A DNA stretch of 18,510 nucleotides, taken from positions 1 to 18,510 of the forward strand of contig JAEWZB010000031.1 in the NCBI GenBank assembly GCA_023395515.1, written 5' to 3'. The DNA is from Bacillota bacterium (lineage in GTDB: Bacteria; Bacillota; Syntrophomonadia; Syntrophomonadales; Syntrophomonadaceae). The notes under the pieces are model-generated. The model worked only from the letters and a program-made list of their open reading frames with translations, ran no database searches and was not told where the DNA came from. The position numbers and the translations under genes were made by a program. This document shows positions 8,195 to 15,018 of this stretch, in pieces; position 1 is the stretch's first letter; every line of letters starts with the position of its first letter.

Positions 8195-8208
8195 TCAGAA
8201 TTTTCTGA
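8195..8208. promoter_or_regulatory. Palindrome next to the fab promoter, possible operator
   Basis: The arms TCAGAA and TTCTGA are perfectly complementary around two bases, seven bases upstream of the fab -35 box. The placement suits a transcription factor. It does not match the FapR or FabT consensus as I remember them, so no regulator is assigned. Confidence 0.35.
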
Positions 8209-8240
8209 TAATTATGGTTAGGATATTTGGTATTCAAAAT

Positions 8241-8316
8241 AAAAAAAGCCACCCCTAAGGATGGCAATCTTGGCTATATATATTTGGTTTGAGCGGTAAA
8301 ACTTAGGGGGTGGCTT
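8241..8316 (-). terminator. Strong intrinsic terminator between groEL and fabH
   Basis: Complementary arms 8246-8259 and 8302-8316 (AAGCCACCCC... with ...GGGGTGGCTT on the minus-strand RNA, one unpaired base) are followed on the minus strand by seven Ts (8247 down to 8241) and then ATTTT. The 42-base loop is unusually long for a simple terminator. The T-tract fixes the direction as minus, so it insulates the fab operon from transcription arriving from groEL. Confidence 0.7.
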
Positions 8317-8402
8317 CTTAAACACCCCTGAGCAAGCCAGAACTCCGACCAGGCTCCCGCAGGATTTTATCCCCCAGTTATCACTCCTGTCGGGTGCAGA
8401 AA
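8241..8402 (-). ncRNA. Candidate structured RNA or terminator-controlled leader, unknown class
   Basis: Upstream of the terminator on the same strand is a folded domain closed by GCACCC (8392-8397) and GGGTGT (8322-8327). It contains the pairs CAGGA/TCCTG and GAGCC/GGCTT. The 3' half of the closing stem (GGGGTG) can instead pair with CACCCC in the terminator's left arm. These choices exclude each other in the way riboswitch expression platforms do. I could not match it to a known class, and no clear promoter lies between it and the groEL terminator, so it may depend on readthrough. A 62-codon frame across it looks spurious. Confidence 0.35.
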
Positions 8403-8404
8403 AC

Positions 8405-8434
8405 AAAAAGCAGCCGAATAATTCGACTGCTTTT
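8405..8434 (-). terminator. groEL terminator
   Basis: Arms 8406-8418 and 8422-8434 form a 13-bp hairpin (one G.U on the minus-strand RNA) with AAAAGCAG/CTGCTTTT at the base and a T-run on the minus strand. It lies 14 bases after the groEL stop. The same stem ends in TTTT on plus and could work both ways. Confidence 0.8.
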
Positions 8435-8447
8435 AAACTCCTCGGGA

Positions 8448-10085
8448 TTACATCATGGGCATTCCGCCGCCCATGCCGCCGCCCATTCCGGCCATAGCGT
8501 TCATTTCATTTTTATTAGGTACTTCGGAAACTACAGCTTCGGTAGTTAGAACCATAGCAGCTATACTAGCAGCATTTTCTATGGCAGAACGGGTTACTTT
8601 AGCTGGGTCGATTATGCCAGCTTGAATCATATTAACCAACTTATTATCTAATACATTATAGCCAATTCCAGTTTCGGATTCTTTAACTTTTTCTACTATT
8701 ACGGAACCTTCTACTCCGGCATTATTAGCGATTTGACGCAGAGGCTCTTCTAAAGCTCTCTTGACTAAGTTAACTCCGGTTAACTCATCACCTTCAGCTA
8801 CTACTTTATCAATAGCAGGAATTACATTAATTAAGGCAGTTCCGCCACCAGATACCATACCTTCTTCTACACCGGCTTTAGTTGCAGCCAGAGCATCTTC
8901 AATACGGTGTTTCTTTTCTTTAAGTTCAGTTTCAGTTGCAGCACCTACTTGGATTACAGCTACACCGCCAGCCAGCTTAGCCATTCTTTCTTGCAGCTTT
9001 TCGCGGTCATATTCGGAATCAGTTTCTTCCAATTGGGCTTTAATGTTAGCAATTCTATTTTTAACATCATCTTCAGAGCCAGCCCCGTCAACTATAACTG
9101 TTTCTTCCTTCTTAACTACTATCTGACGGGCTCTGCCTAATGATTCCAGAGCTACGTTTTCCATTTTAATACCTAAGTCTTCAGAAGCAACTTGGCCTTT
9201 AGTCAGAACTGCTATATCTTCTAACATAGCTTTTCTTCTTTCTCCGAAGGCAGGAGCCTTAACTGCTACACAATTAAAGGTTCCTCTTAATTTATTTACC
9301 ACTAAAGTAGCTAAGGCTTCCCCTTCTACTTCTTCAGCAATAATCAATAATGGTTTTCCAGTTTGCACGACTTTTTCCAGTACCGGCAATACTTCATTTA
9401 TAGAAGTAATTTTCTTATCGGTAATAAGGATATAAGGATCATCTAAAACTGCTTCCATTTTTTCGGTGTTAGTTATCATATAAGGAGAAATATAGCCCCG
9501 GTCAAAGCTCATACCTTCTACAACTTCTAATGAAGTTCCCACTGATTGTGATTCTTCAACCGTAATAACGCCATCTCTGCCTACTCTATCCATCGCATCA
9601 GCTATTAAGTTGCCAATATCAGTATCACCAGCAGAAATAGAGGCAACTTGGGCAATAGCTTCTTTAGTTTCTATGGGCTTGCTAATATTTTTTATTTCGG
9701 TTACGGCTGCTTTTACCGCTTTCTCGATGCCTTTTCTCATTATCATAGGATTAGCGCCAGCCGCTACGTTCTTTAATCCTTCTTTAATCATGGCTTGAGC
9801 CAGAACGGTAGCTGTAGTAGTTCCATCACCTGCTACATCATTAGTTTTAGTAGCAACTTCTTTAACTAATTGGCAACCCAGGTTTTCCCAAGGATCTTCC
9901 AAATCTATATCCCGGGCAATAGTTACACCATCATTAGTAATGGTTGGGGAACCAAATTTACGGTCTAATACTACATTTCTGCCTTTAGGGCCTAAAGTAA
10001 CTTTTACGGTATTAGCTAGTGTATCTACGCCTCTTTCTAAGGCTCTTCTAGCATCTTCACCAAATTTTATCTCTTTGGATATCAT
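8448..10085 (-). CDS. groEL: Chaperonin GroEL (Hsp60)
   Basis: This is the 60-kDa chaperonin subunit that forms the double-ring ATP-driven folding chamber capped by GroES. Its 545 residues match the family. Visible are KVTLGPKGRNVVLD and GVTIARDI in the equatorial domain, GDGTTTATVLAQ for ATP binding (about 86-97), the apical segment with PLLIIAEEVEGEALATLVVNK, and VSGGGTALI near the second equatorial part. The C-terminus carries the usual Gly-Met tail (GMGGGMGGGMPMM). The ATG start follows GGAGG closely. It is the only groEL here, 20 bases after groES, and shares the CIRCE-controlled promoter. Confidence 0.98.
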   Translation of the reverse strand: MISKEIKFGEDARRALERGVDTLANTVKVTLGPKGRNVVLDRKFGSPTITNDGVTIARDIDLEDPWENLGCQLVKEVATKTNDVAGDGTTTATVLAQAMIKEGLKNVAAGANPMIMRKGIEKAVKAAVTEIKNISKPIETKEAIAQVASISAGDTDIGNLIADAMDRVGRDGVITVEESQSVGTSLEVVEGMSFDRGYISPYMITNTEKMEAVLDDPYILITDKKITSINEVLPVLEKVVQTGKPLLIIAEEVEGEALATLVVNKLRGTFNCVAVKAPAFGERRKAMLEDIAVLTKGQVASEDLGIKMENVALESLGRARQIVVKKEETVIVDGAGSEDDVKNRIANIKAQLEETDSEYDREKLQERMAKLAGGVAVIQVGAATETELKEKKHRIEDALAATKAGVEEGMVSGGGTALINVIPAIDKVVAEGDELTGVNLVKRALEEPLRQIANNAGVEGSVIVEKVKESETGIGYNVLDNKLVNMIQAGIIDPAKVTRSAIENAASIAAMVLTTEAVVSEVPNKNEMNAMAGMGGGMGGGMPMM

Positions 10086-10105
10086 TTATGTAACTCCTCC
10101 TTCAT

Positions 10106-10396
10106 CTAATTTAGTATTCCAAGTATATCTCTTTCGGATAGCACCAGATATTCTTCGCCTTCAATTTTAATTTCCATTCCGGCATACTTAGAGAAGATTA
10201 CCTTGTCTCCTACTTTAACTTCCATGGGGATTCTTTCACCTTTGTCATTTAAAGCACCGGGGCCAACAGCTAGTACTTCAGCTTCTTGGGGCTTTTCTTT
10301 GGCTGTATCTGGTACATACAGGCCGCTCTTGGTCTTTTCCTCGGCTACTTCTGCTACTTTAAGAACTAGACGATCTGCTAATGGTTGAATTTTCAA
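10106..10396 (-). CDS. groES: Co-chaperonin GroES (Hsp10)
   Basis: GroES is the heptameric lid of the GroEL chamber. The start is TTG at 10396, giving MKIQPLADRLVLK and 96 residues, the usual length; AAGGAGGT lies seven to eight bases upstream. An in-frame ATG at 10441 would add 15 residues and begin inside the CIRCE operator, so it is rejected. The mobile loop (about residues 15-35, with TKSGLYVPDTAKEKPQ) and the C-terminal YLVLSERDILGIL are typical. The start codon is weak for a highly expressed gene, but the ribosome site is strong. Confidence 0.97.
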   Translation of the reverse strand: MKIQPLADRLVLKVAEVAEEKTKSGLYVPDTAKEKPQEAEVLAVGPGALNDKGERIPMEVKVGDKVIFSKYAGMEIKIEGEEYLVLSERDILGILN

Positions 10397-10430
10397 AGGT
10401 ATACCTCCTTCATTGCTTCTTATTTTTTTA

Positions 10431-10457
10431 TTAGCACTCATTTAAAGTGAGTGCTAA
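10431..10457. promoter_or_regulatory. CIRCE operator (HrcA binding site)
   Basis: TTAGCACTC, nine bases, GAGTGCTAA: a perfect match to the CIRCE consensus. It overlaps the predicted transcription start of groES-groEL. In Firmicutes this site is bound by the HrcA repressor, which releases it on heat stress. hrcA is not in the window. Confidence 0.97.
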
Positions 10458-10460
10458 TAT

Positions 10461-10490
10461 ATATTAATAATATTAGGCAAGAGAAGTCAA
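10461..10490 (-). promoter_or_regulatory. groES-groEL promoter
   Basis: On the minus strand, TTGACT (10485-10490) and TAATAT (10461-10466) are 18 bases apart; the start would fall inside the CIRCE element, as in other HrcA-controlled operons. The -10 box is the less certain part because the region is AT-rich. Confidence 0.6.
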
Positions 10491-10564
10491 GTATTCAAAT
10501 CAGAATACCTGCCAAATCTGCCCATTATTATCGTTTAATATTATGCTCCTGTGAATTTCTTTTT

Positions 10565-10605
10565 ATACCTTTAAAAATCATGGTTTTTTGATTTCCCAAG
10601 GGTAT
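10565..10605. other. Long hairpin in the groES / stalk-gene intergenic region
   Basis: Outer arms ATACCTTT (10565-10572) and AAGGGTAT (10598-10605) pair with one G.U. Inner arms AAATCA (10575-10580) and TGATTT (10589-10594) continue the stem past a CCC bulge. There is no T-tract on either strand. The rest of 10491-10664 shows nothing I recognise. Confidence 0.3.
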
Positions 10606-10664
10606 GAAGACCGGTGTTTAAACCAAAAGCCCCTTTCCAATTATAGGCTGGGTGAAAGATTTAA

Positions 10665-10692
10665 TTGTTAATTTTAGTATAGGTTGTATAAG
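10665..10692 (+). promoter_or_regulatory. Probable promoter of the stalk-domain gene
   Basis: TTGTTA (10665-10670), 16 bases, TATAAG (10687-10692). The predicted start near 10699 leaves a leader of about 45 bases before the GGAGG and ATG at 10745. Confidence 0.45.
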
Positions 10693-10744
10693 AAAAATAA
10701 GCAGTACCAATTAATCGACAATAATATTCGCAGGAGGTATTCCC

Positions 10745-12325
10745 ATGAAGAAGAAGTGGTTAGTAATTGTTAGTATGGTGGTTTTCATCTGCGGTTTTGC
10801 TGCAGTAGCCTGGGCCAATGAACCTATTAAATTAGTAGTTAATGGGCAAGAAATTAAGCCGGACGTATCCCCGCAAATAATCGGCAACCGCACCATGGTA
10901 CCGGTCCGCTGGATTGCGGAAGCCTTAGGAGCTAATGTGGAGTGGGATGCTCAAACTAAAACCGTGCTTATTACTACTAATAATAATCCGGAAAAACCGG
11001 ATAATAGTGATCAGTCCACCATCACCAAGTTAGTACAAGATTTGGGTAAAAATATGAAAAACGTGGCCTTGCTGGCTCCTGAGGAGCTGGTGAGCAAGAG
11101 TATCCAAGCAAACTATGGTAATTTGGTAACTCCGGAACTTTTGAGCCAATGGCAAAATAATTCTTCCCAGGCTCCGGGCCGGGTTTCTTCCAGTCCTTGG
11201 CCGGAACGTATAGACATTATTAAAATGGATAAATTATCAGATTCCCAATACCAAATTAAAGCCGAAATCATTGAAGTGACTAGTGTAGAAATGTCTAAGG
11301 GAGGCTATGCCTCTAAGCAGCCGGTTACTTTGCAGGTAGAAAAAATAAATAACAACTGGCTTATTACCGCCTTTAAGCATACCGACAGCCAATACAGCAA
11401 TTCTATGGTTTACTTAAACAGTGAATATGGCTTCAGCTTCGAACTACCTGCCAGCTGGTCAGGTTATACCATCATATCCAGACAATGGGAAGGTTTGGCT
11501 ATAGGTTCCGCTAACAGTCTACCGGCCCAGACCGGAGTCCAGCTTTCTATCAGACATCCCCAGTGGACAGCCGGGAACCCGCGCCAGGATATTCCCATTA
11601 TGGTCTTTACACCCGGGCAATGGAACTCTCTGCAAGAAGGCGAATTTCATATTGGGGCCGCCCCTATGAATCCTAGTGAGCTAGCCCGCAACAGCTCATA
11701 CATTTTTGCCCTGCCGGCCCGTTACAACTTCGCTTTCCCTACCGGATACGAAGAAGTAGAACAGATTTTAGAGAATAAGCCTCTAAAACCGTTAACCGAA
11801 GATATTATACCAGCGGAATTAGCTAAAAAGGTTATCCAAGCCCAGGCTGATAAAGTGATTTATGCCTTAAGCACTAAAGACACTGCTGCCCTGGCTGACT
11901 TTACCCACCCGGTTAAAGGGGTACGCTTTACTCCCTATACTCATGTTTCCCCCGGCCAGGATATAGTTTTTAATCAAGAAGCCCTGAAAAGCTTTTTTAC
12001 CGATCAGAAAACTTATCTGTGGGGATATTTTGACGGTACCGGAGAAGAAATCAAGCTAACCCCCAGTCAGTATTATGACCGATTTATCTATGAAAAGAAT
12101 TATATAACTGCCGAAAAAGTTGGCTATAATGAAGTGCTTAGCACTGGCAATATGCTGGAAAATCAATTTGAAGTTTATGAAGATGCCATTATAGTGGAAT
12201 ATTACTTCCCCGGTTTTAATCCCGATTATGCAGGTATGGACTGGAGAAGCCTGCGCTTAGTTTTTGAACCATACGAAAATGACTGGAAACTGGTGGGCAT
12301 TATAAATAATCAATGGACAGTGTAA
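10745..12325 (+). CDS. Secreted stalk (copper amine oxidase N-terminal-like) domain protein
   Basis: This 526-residue protein has a Lys-rich signal peptide with likely cleavage after AWA (residue 24). A single copper amine oxidase N-terminal-like 'stalk' domain follows (about 28-78), with the signature IIGNRTMVPVRWIAEALGA and VEWDAQTKTVLI. This domain is common on clostridial exported proteins and does not imply amine oxidase activity. The rest is three regions I cannot assign confidently: a helix/strand domain resembling secreted NTF2-like modules (about 95-215), a beta-rich part starting NSEYGFSFELPASW (about 220-350), and a C-terminal domain with FTHPVKGVRFTPY and ending in LVGIINNQWTV. 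That last type occurs in uncharacterised lipoproteins. The ATG has a good AGGAGG upstream. The gene appears monocistronic and ends at a strong terminator. It likely acts at the cell surface; the role is unknown. Confidence 0.8.
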   Translation: MKKKWLVIVSMVVFICGFAAVAWANEPIKLVVNGQEIKPDVSPQIIGNRTMVPVRWIAEALGANVEWDAQTKTVLITTNNNPEKPDNSDQSTITKLVQDLGKNMKNVALLAPEELVSKSIQANYGNLVTPELLSQWQNNSSQAPGRVSSSPWPERIDIIKMDKLSDSQYQIKAEIIEVTSVEMSKGGYASKQPVTLQVEKINNNWLITAFKHTDSQYSNSMVYLNSEYGFSFELPASWSGYTIISRQWEGLAIGSANSLPAQTGVQLSIRHPQWTAGNPRQDIPIMVFTPGQWNSLQEGEFHIGAAPMNPSELARNSSYIFALPARYNFAFPTGYEEVEQILENKPLKPLTEDIIPAELAKKVIQAQADKVIYALSTKDTAALADFTHPVKGVRFTPYTHVSPGQDIVFNQEALKSFFTDQKTYLWGYFDGTGEEIKLTPSQYYDRFIYEKNYITAEKVGYNEVLSTGNMLENQFEVYEDAIIVEYYFPGFNPDYAGMDWRSLRLVFEPYENDWKLVGIINNQWTV

Positions 12326-12350
12326 AGAAAAATTATCTGAATAAATTTAT

Positions 12351-12386
12351 GGGGCGGCCGATGGTTAAAGGCCGCCTCATTTTTTA
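12351..12386 (+). terminator. Intrinsic terminator after the stalk-domain gene
   Basis: The stem GGGGCGGCC (12351-12359) with GGCCGCCTC (12370-12378), one G.U, is followed by ATTTTTTAA. It lies 26 bases after the stop and overlaps the stop codon of the convergent lipoprotein gene. Confidence 0.88.
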
Positions 12387-12869
12387 ATGAGCCTGATCTT
12401 CCAGAGCTACTATTTGATTATTCAATAATTCATAAAGCTCCGGATATTTAGATGTAGAAAGATAAGAGATGGTCCTTTCATCACTTAGCATAGAATCTAT
12501 ATCCACCATATAAATATAGCCGTCCGGCCATATCATGAAATTTCCGGCCCAAGCTTGTTCATCGGAAAAAAAGATTACATTTACCATGTCATTATCTGCT
12601 ATTCTAGGAATTATAAATTCCGTATCTTCGGCTTTGCTTAACTGTTTAACCGGTATATCTTTAACTATTGCCATTAGGTCGGAAATTTCCTCAGCATCGT
12701 TTAAGGTTACGCTTTTTATTTCTCCCGTGCTGCCTTGGCTCATTTCCACCTTTTTTATTTCATCTGCTATTATCAATTTTCCCATATTAGTTTCATTGTT
12801 GCCTACCGAACATCCATTGATAAATATGCCCACTAAAATAAACACTATAAAGAATTTCAATTTATTCAA
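12384..12869 (-). CDS. Putative lipoprotein of unknown function
   Basis: This 161-residue protein begins MNKLKFFIVFILVGIFINGC: a short basic head, a hydrophobic stretch and a lipobox ending in Cys20, so it should be lipidated and anchored on the outer face of the membrane. The start is TTG at 12869, set by the GGGGGG run a few bases upstream; another TTG at 12884 would place that run inside the coding region. The mature part has no motif I recognise. It has a run like KSVTLNDAEEISDLMAIVKDI, seen in uncharacterised Firmicutes lipoproteins, and aromatic strands NFMIWPDGYIYMVD. It is convergent with the stalk-domain gene and appears to stand alone. Confidence 0.7.
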   Translation of the reverse strand: MNKLKFFIVFILVGIFINGCSVGNNETNMGKLIIADEIKKVEMSQGSTGEIKSVTLNDAEEISDLMAIVKDIPVKQLSKAEDTEFIIPRIADNDMVNVIFFSDEQAWAGNFMIWPDGYIYMVDIDSMLSDERTISYLSTSKYPELYELLNNQIVALEDQAH

Positions 12870-13119
12870 AAAATCCCCCCTCAATAAAGTCTACTCCGAA
12901 GATTTTTAAAGCATATCTATCATAGTATTTCGGCTTCATTATGTTCTTTCCTTTCTTACTAAAACCTTAGAACTAATTTAAAATACCTCATTCTCTTAAT
13001 TGATTTGATAAATCAAGCCTGCTTTGCCGAATTTGCTTTACGGTGATACAAAAATCCTTAGTTAAAGCTCACTGTATATCTAACCGATAAATTATATAAA
13101 AAGGAAGGAGAAGGAAAAA

Positions 13120-13542
13120 ATGTATATAACTAATAACATATCTTTAACCTCGCTGCAGCATAAGCCAGCACTTAATAAAGCTTCACATAATTATTCCAGC
13201 AAATTTTCTATACCAAGTACTTCAACTATTTCAGCTTCAGATACTAAGATCCAATTATCTAAAACATATAATATGAGATGTGCCACCCATGAAGAACTAT
13301 GTGAATTTGCCAATGAACTTTATGAAGCCGGCCTAATTTCTTCTCAATTACGCGGTATCATAACATTAGACCTGAGCAGAGGTGATACAGATGATAATCA
13401 AACCCCGGCAGATGCAGCCGGAAGAAGAAATTGGATTGCCGAATTTGGTGCCAGAGCTAAAGTGGCTTTAGCTTTTGGCGATATTAGCGGATATGCTACT
13501 GATTCTAATATAGTAGCCCTTTTAAAGAGGTTTAGTACCTAA
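13120..13542 (+). CDS. Hypothetical protein, 140 residues
   Basis: I do not recognise this protein. It has a good GGAAGGAG site upstream and a strong terminator directly behind the stop, so it is probably real. The first 50 residues are Ser/Thr/Asn/Lys-rich and probably disordered, with no signal peptide. The remaining part is probably helical (THEELCEFANELYEAGLIS), includes an acidic loop DLSRGDTDDNQTPADAAG, and then a short C-terminal domain (WIAEFGARAKVALAFGD). The shape, with a disordered N-terminus and 'what to do next' helices, recalls small cytoplasmic proteins that start with ITNNISLTS-like text near flagellar genes, but this is only a resemblance. It has no obvious functional neighbour; mogA converges on it. 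Confidence 0.6.
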   Translation: MYITNNISLTSLQHKPALNKASHNYSSKFSIPSTSTISASDTKIQLSKTYNMRCATHEELCEFANELYEAGLISSQLRGIITLDLSRGDTDDNQTPADAAGRRNWIAEFGARAKVALAFGDISGYATDSNIVALLKRFST

Positions 13543-13584
13543 AAAAAACCTAGGCGGCATCTACAATTGCCGCCTAGGTTTTTT
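13543..13584. terminator. Bidirectional intrinsic terminator
   Basis: Perfect 16-bp arms 13543-13558 and 13569-13584 (A6 CCTAGGCGGC with GCCGCCTAGG T6) give a T-run on both strands. It serves both the 13120 gene and mogA, which converge here. Confidence 0.93.
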
Positions 13585-13596
13585 CATTTATACCTA

Positions 13597-14085
13597 CTAG
13601 TCTTGACCGCATTCAGCCGCTGAACCGATTAAAATATCCAACCCATGGTCCAAAGCGGGGAGGATAGCTTCTATAGACTCTCTTACCCCTTTAACACTAC
13701 CGGGCAAGTTAATAATCAAGGTAGCCTTTCTTATCCCGGCCACAGCCCGGGATAACATAGCTTTGGGAGTTTTTTGCAAGCCATATAAACGAATAGCTTC
13801 GGCAATTCCCGGGGCCGGTCTTTCAATTGCCGCCATAGTTGCTTCCGGGGTAACATCTCTTAAGGAAAAGCCGGTCCCTCCGGAAGTTAAGACTAAATCC
13901 ACTTTAAGCTCATCAGCTAAATATTTTAATTTCTCTATAATAATATCTTTTTCATCAGGAATTATTTCATAAAACCGTATGTCATATTCAGCTCCTAAAA
14001 GCTCTCCGATTAATTTGCCGCTTAAATCTTCTCTTTCTCCCCGGGACCCCTTATCACTCATTACTAATATCCCGGTTTTATACAT
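13597..14085 (-). CDS. mogA: Molybdenum cofactor biosynthesis protein MogA/MoaB
   Basis: This protein of the MogA/MoaB family adenylylates molybdopterin to prepare it for metal insertion. It has 162 residues. Family motifs are GILVMSDKGSRGEREDLSG at the start, VLTSGGTGFSLRDVTPEAT (about 65-83) with the substrate-binding Gly-rich loop and catalytic Asp, and LPGSVKGVRESIEAILPALDH near the end. The ATG at 14085 overlaps the preceding MOSC gene by eight bases. It is the last gene of the operon. MogA and MoaB cannot be told apart with certainty by sequence alone, and moeA, its usual partner, is not in the window. Confidence 0.9.
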   Translation of the reverse strand: MYKTGILVMSDKGSRGEREDLSGKLIGELLGAEYDIRFYEIIPDEKDIIIEKLKYLADELKVDLVLTSGGTGFSLRDVTPEATMAAIERPAPGIAEAIRLYGLQKTPKAMLSRAVAGIRKATLIINLPGSVKGVRESIEAILPALDHGLDILIGSAAECGQD

Positions 14086-14524
14086 CTTTAATCACCTCGA
14101 CCTCATCACCTTTGCGGATTATCCCTCCCGCTAAGACTTTACAAAAAAGTCCTTCATAGGGTAAAAGTGATACTCCAAAAGTACGGGTTACCACACTGGG
14201 GTGATCATCTTTGCCGATTTGCGATACTTGTAAAACTACCTCCGAGCCTATTTTTAGCTTGCCGCCCGGTCCTACTTTAACTAAATCTAAGCCTTCGATT
14301 AAAATATTTTCCGCAAAATCTCCCGGTTGCATATTGAGATTATGTTCCTTATTAGCCTTTACTACACTGGCATAATTAAGACAGGTTACTTGGCGTTCCC
14401 AATCTCCAGCATGACCATCATTTTCAATCCCAAAATTCTCTATAACCCGGGCTTCGGCAACTTCCTTTTTTAATTGTCCCCGTTCGGGGCTAATACAAAT
14501 TGAATAAACTTGGCCTGTTTGCAT
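14078..14524 (-). CDS. MOSC domain-containing protein
   Basis: This is a stand-alone MOSC (Moco sulfurase C-terminal) domain of 148 residues. The fold is recognised by GIENDGHAGDWERQVTCLNYASV (about 32-54), QPGDFAENILIEGLDL and LKIGSEVVLQVSQIGK. MOSC proteins are thought to bind molybdenum cofactor or carry sulfur. The segment that usually reads GKECHxxC is here GKDDHPSVVTRTFGVSLLP, without the cysteines. The only Cys residues are at about 11, 48 and 128, the last in EGLFCKVL. It sits between moaC and mogA, a common position in clostridial moa operons. The ATG at 14524 follows GAGGTGA. I infer a role in Moco handling; biochemical function is not established from sequence. Confidence 0.85.
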   Translation of the reverse strand: MQTGQVYSICISPERGQLKKEVAEARVIENFGIENDGHAGDWERQVTCLNYASVVKANKEHNLNMQPGDFAENILIEGLDLVKVGPGGKLKIGSEVVLQVSQIGKDDHPSVVTRTFGVSLLPYEGLFCKVLAGGIIRKGDEVEVIKDV

Positions 14525-14543
14525 TACTTCACCTCTGTATTAA

Positions 14544-15017
14544 TTATTCGCGGATTACATGACCACTTTTGCCCCCGCTCTTCTCCAATAGCTTAATTTC
14601 TTTAATGACCATCCAGCGGTCTATGGCTTTACTCATATCATAAATAGTTAAAGCAGCAATACTTACCGCCGTCAAAGCTTCCATTTCCACTCCCGTTTTT
14701 CCGGTAGTTTTAACTGTCCCGTTTATTACTATTTCCGCCTCGGCTTCATTCAACTGGAAGCTGATATCCACACCGGTAAGCATTAAAGGATGGCACATAG
14801 GAATAATATTAGAGGTTTGTTTAGCTCCCATTATCCCGGCTATCTGTGCTATTCCTAATACATCGCCTTTTTTAATTCCGCCGCTCTTTATAGTTTGTAA
14901 GGTTTGAGGCTCCATCTTAATAACTGCTTGGGCCACCGCAATTCTGTCCGTATCATCTTTAGCCGTCACATCTACCATACGGGCCCGGCCTTCATCATTT
15001 ATATGTGTAAAATCCAT
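14544..15017 (-). CDS. moaC: Cyclic pyranopterin monophosphate synthase MoaC
   Basis: MoaC converts the MoaA product (3',8-cyclo-7,8-dihydro-GTP) into cyclic pyranopterin monophosphate. At 157 residues it is full length. Characteristic parts are MVDVTAKDDTDRIAVA near the start, KKGDVLGIAQIAGIMGAKQTS, the IIPMCHPLMLTGVD metal/substrate segment, and KTGVEMEALTAVSIAALTIYDMSKAIDR carrying the catalytic region. The common DMCKA motif reads DMSKA here, a conservative change next to the conserved Lys. The ATG start at 15017 is one base after the moaA stop, with AGGGGGAT upstream. Confidence 0.96.
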   Translation of the reverse strand: MDFTHINDEGRARMVDVTAKDDTDRIAVAQAVIKMEPQTLQTIKSGGIKKGDVLGIAQIAGIMGAKQTSNIIPMCHPLMLTGVDISFQLNEAEAEIVINGTVKTTGKTGVEMEALTAVSIAALTIYDMSKAIDRWMVIKEIKLLEKSGGKSGHVIRE

Positions 15018-15018
15018 T

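Noticed and set aside
8218..8406. 62-codon minus-strand frame between fabH and groEL
   Set aside because: It runs across a terminator stem and a folded domain, has no ribosome site and no protein-like pattern; the RNA structure explains the region better.
8761..9126. Plus-strand frames of 61-158 codons opposite groEL, groES, fabZ, fabK, fabH and mogA
   Set aside because: They are antisense shadows of strongly conserved genes, rich in Ser/Ala/Pro, without ribosome sites.
10397..10441. N-terminal extension of groES from the ATG at 10441
   Set aside because: It would begin inside the CIRCE operator and adds residues unlike GroES; the TTG at 10396 has a strong ribosome site.
13000..13016. TTGATTT-GAT-AAATCAA hairpin upstream of the 13120 gene
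   Set aside because: It is short and AT-rich with no promoter or T-tract around it; likely chance in AT-rich DNA.
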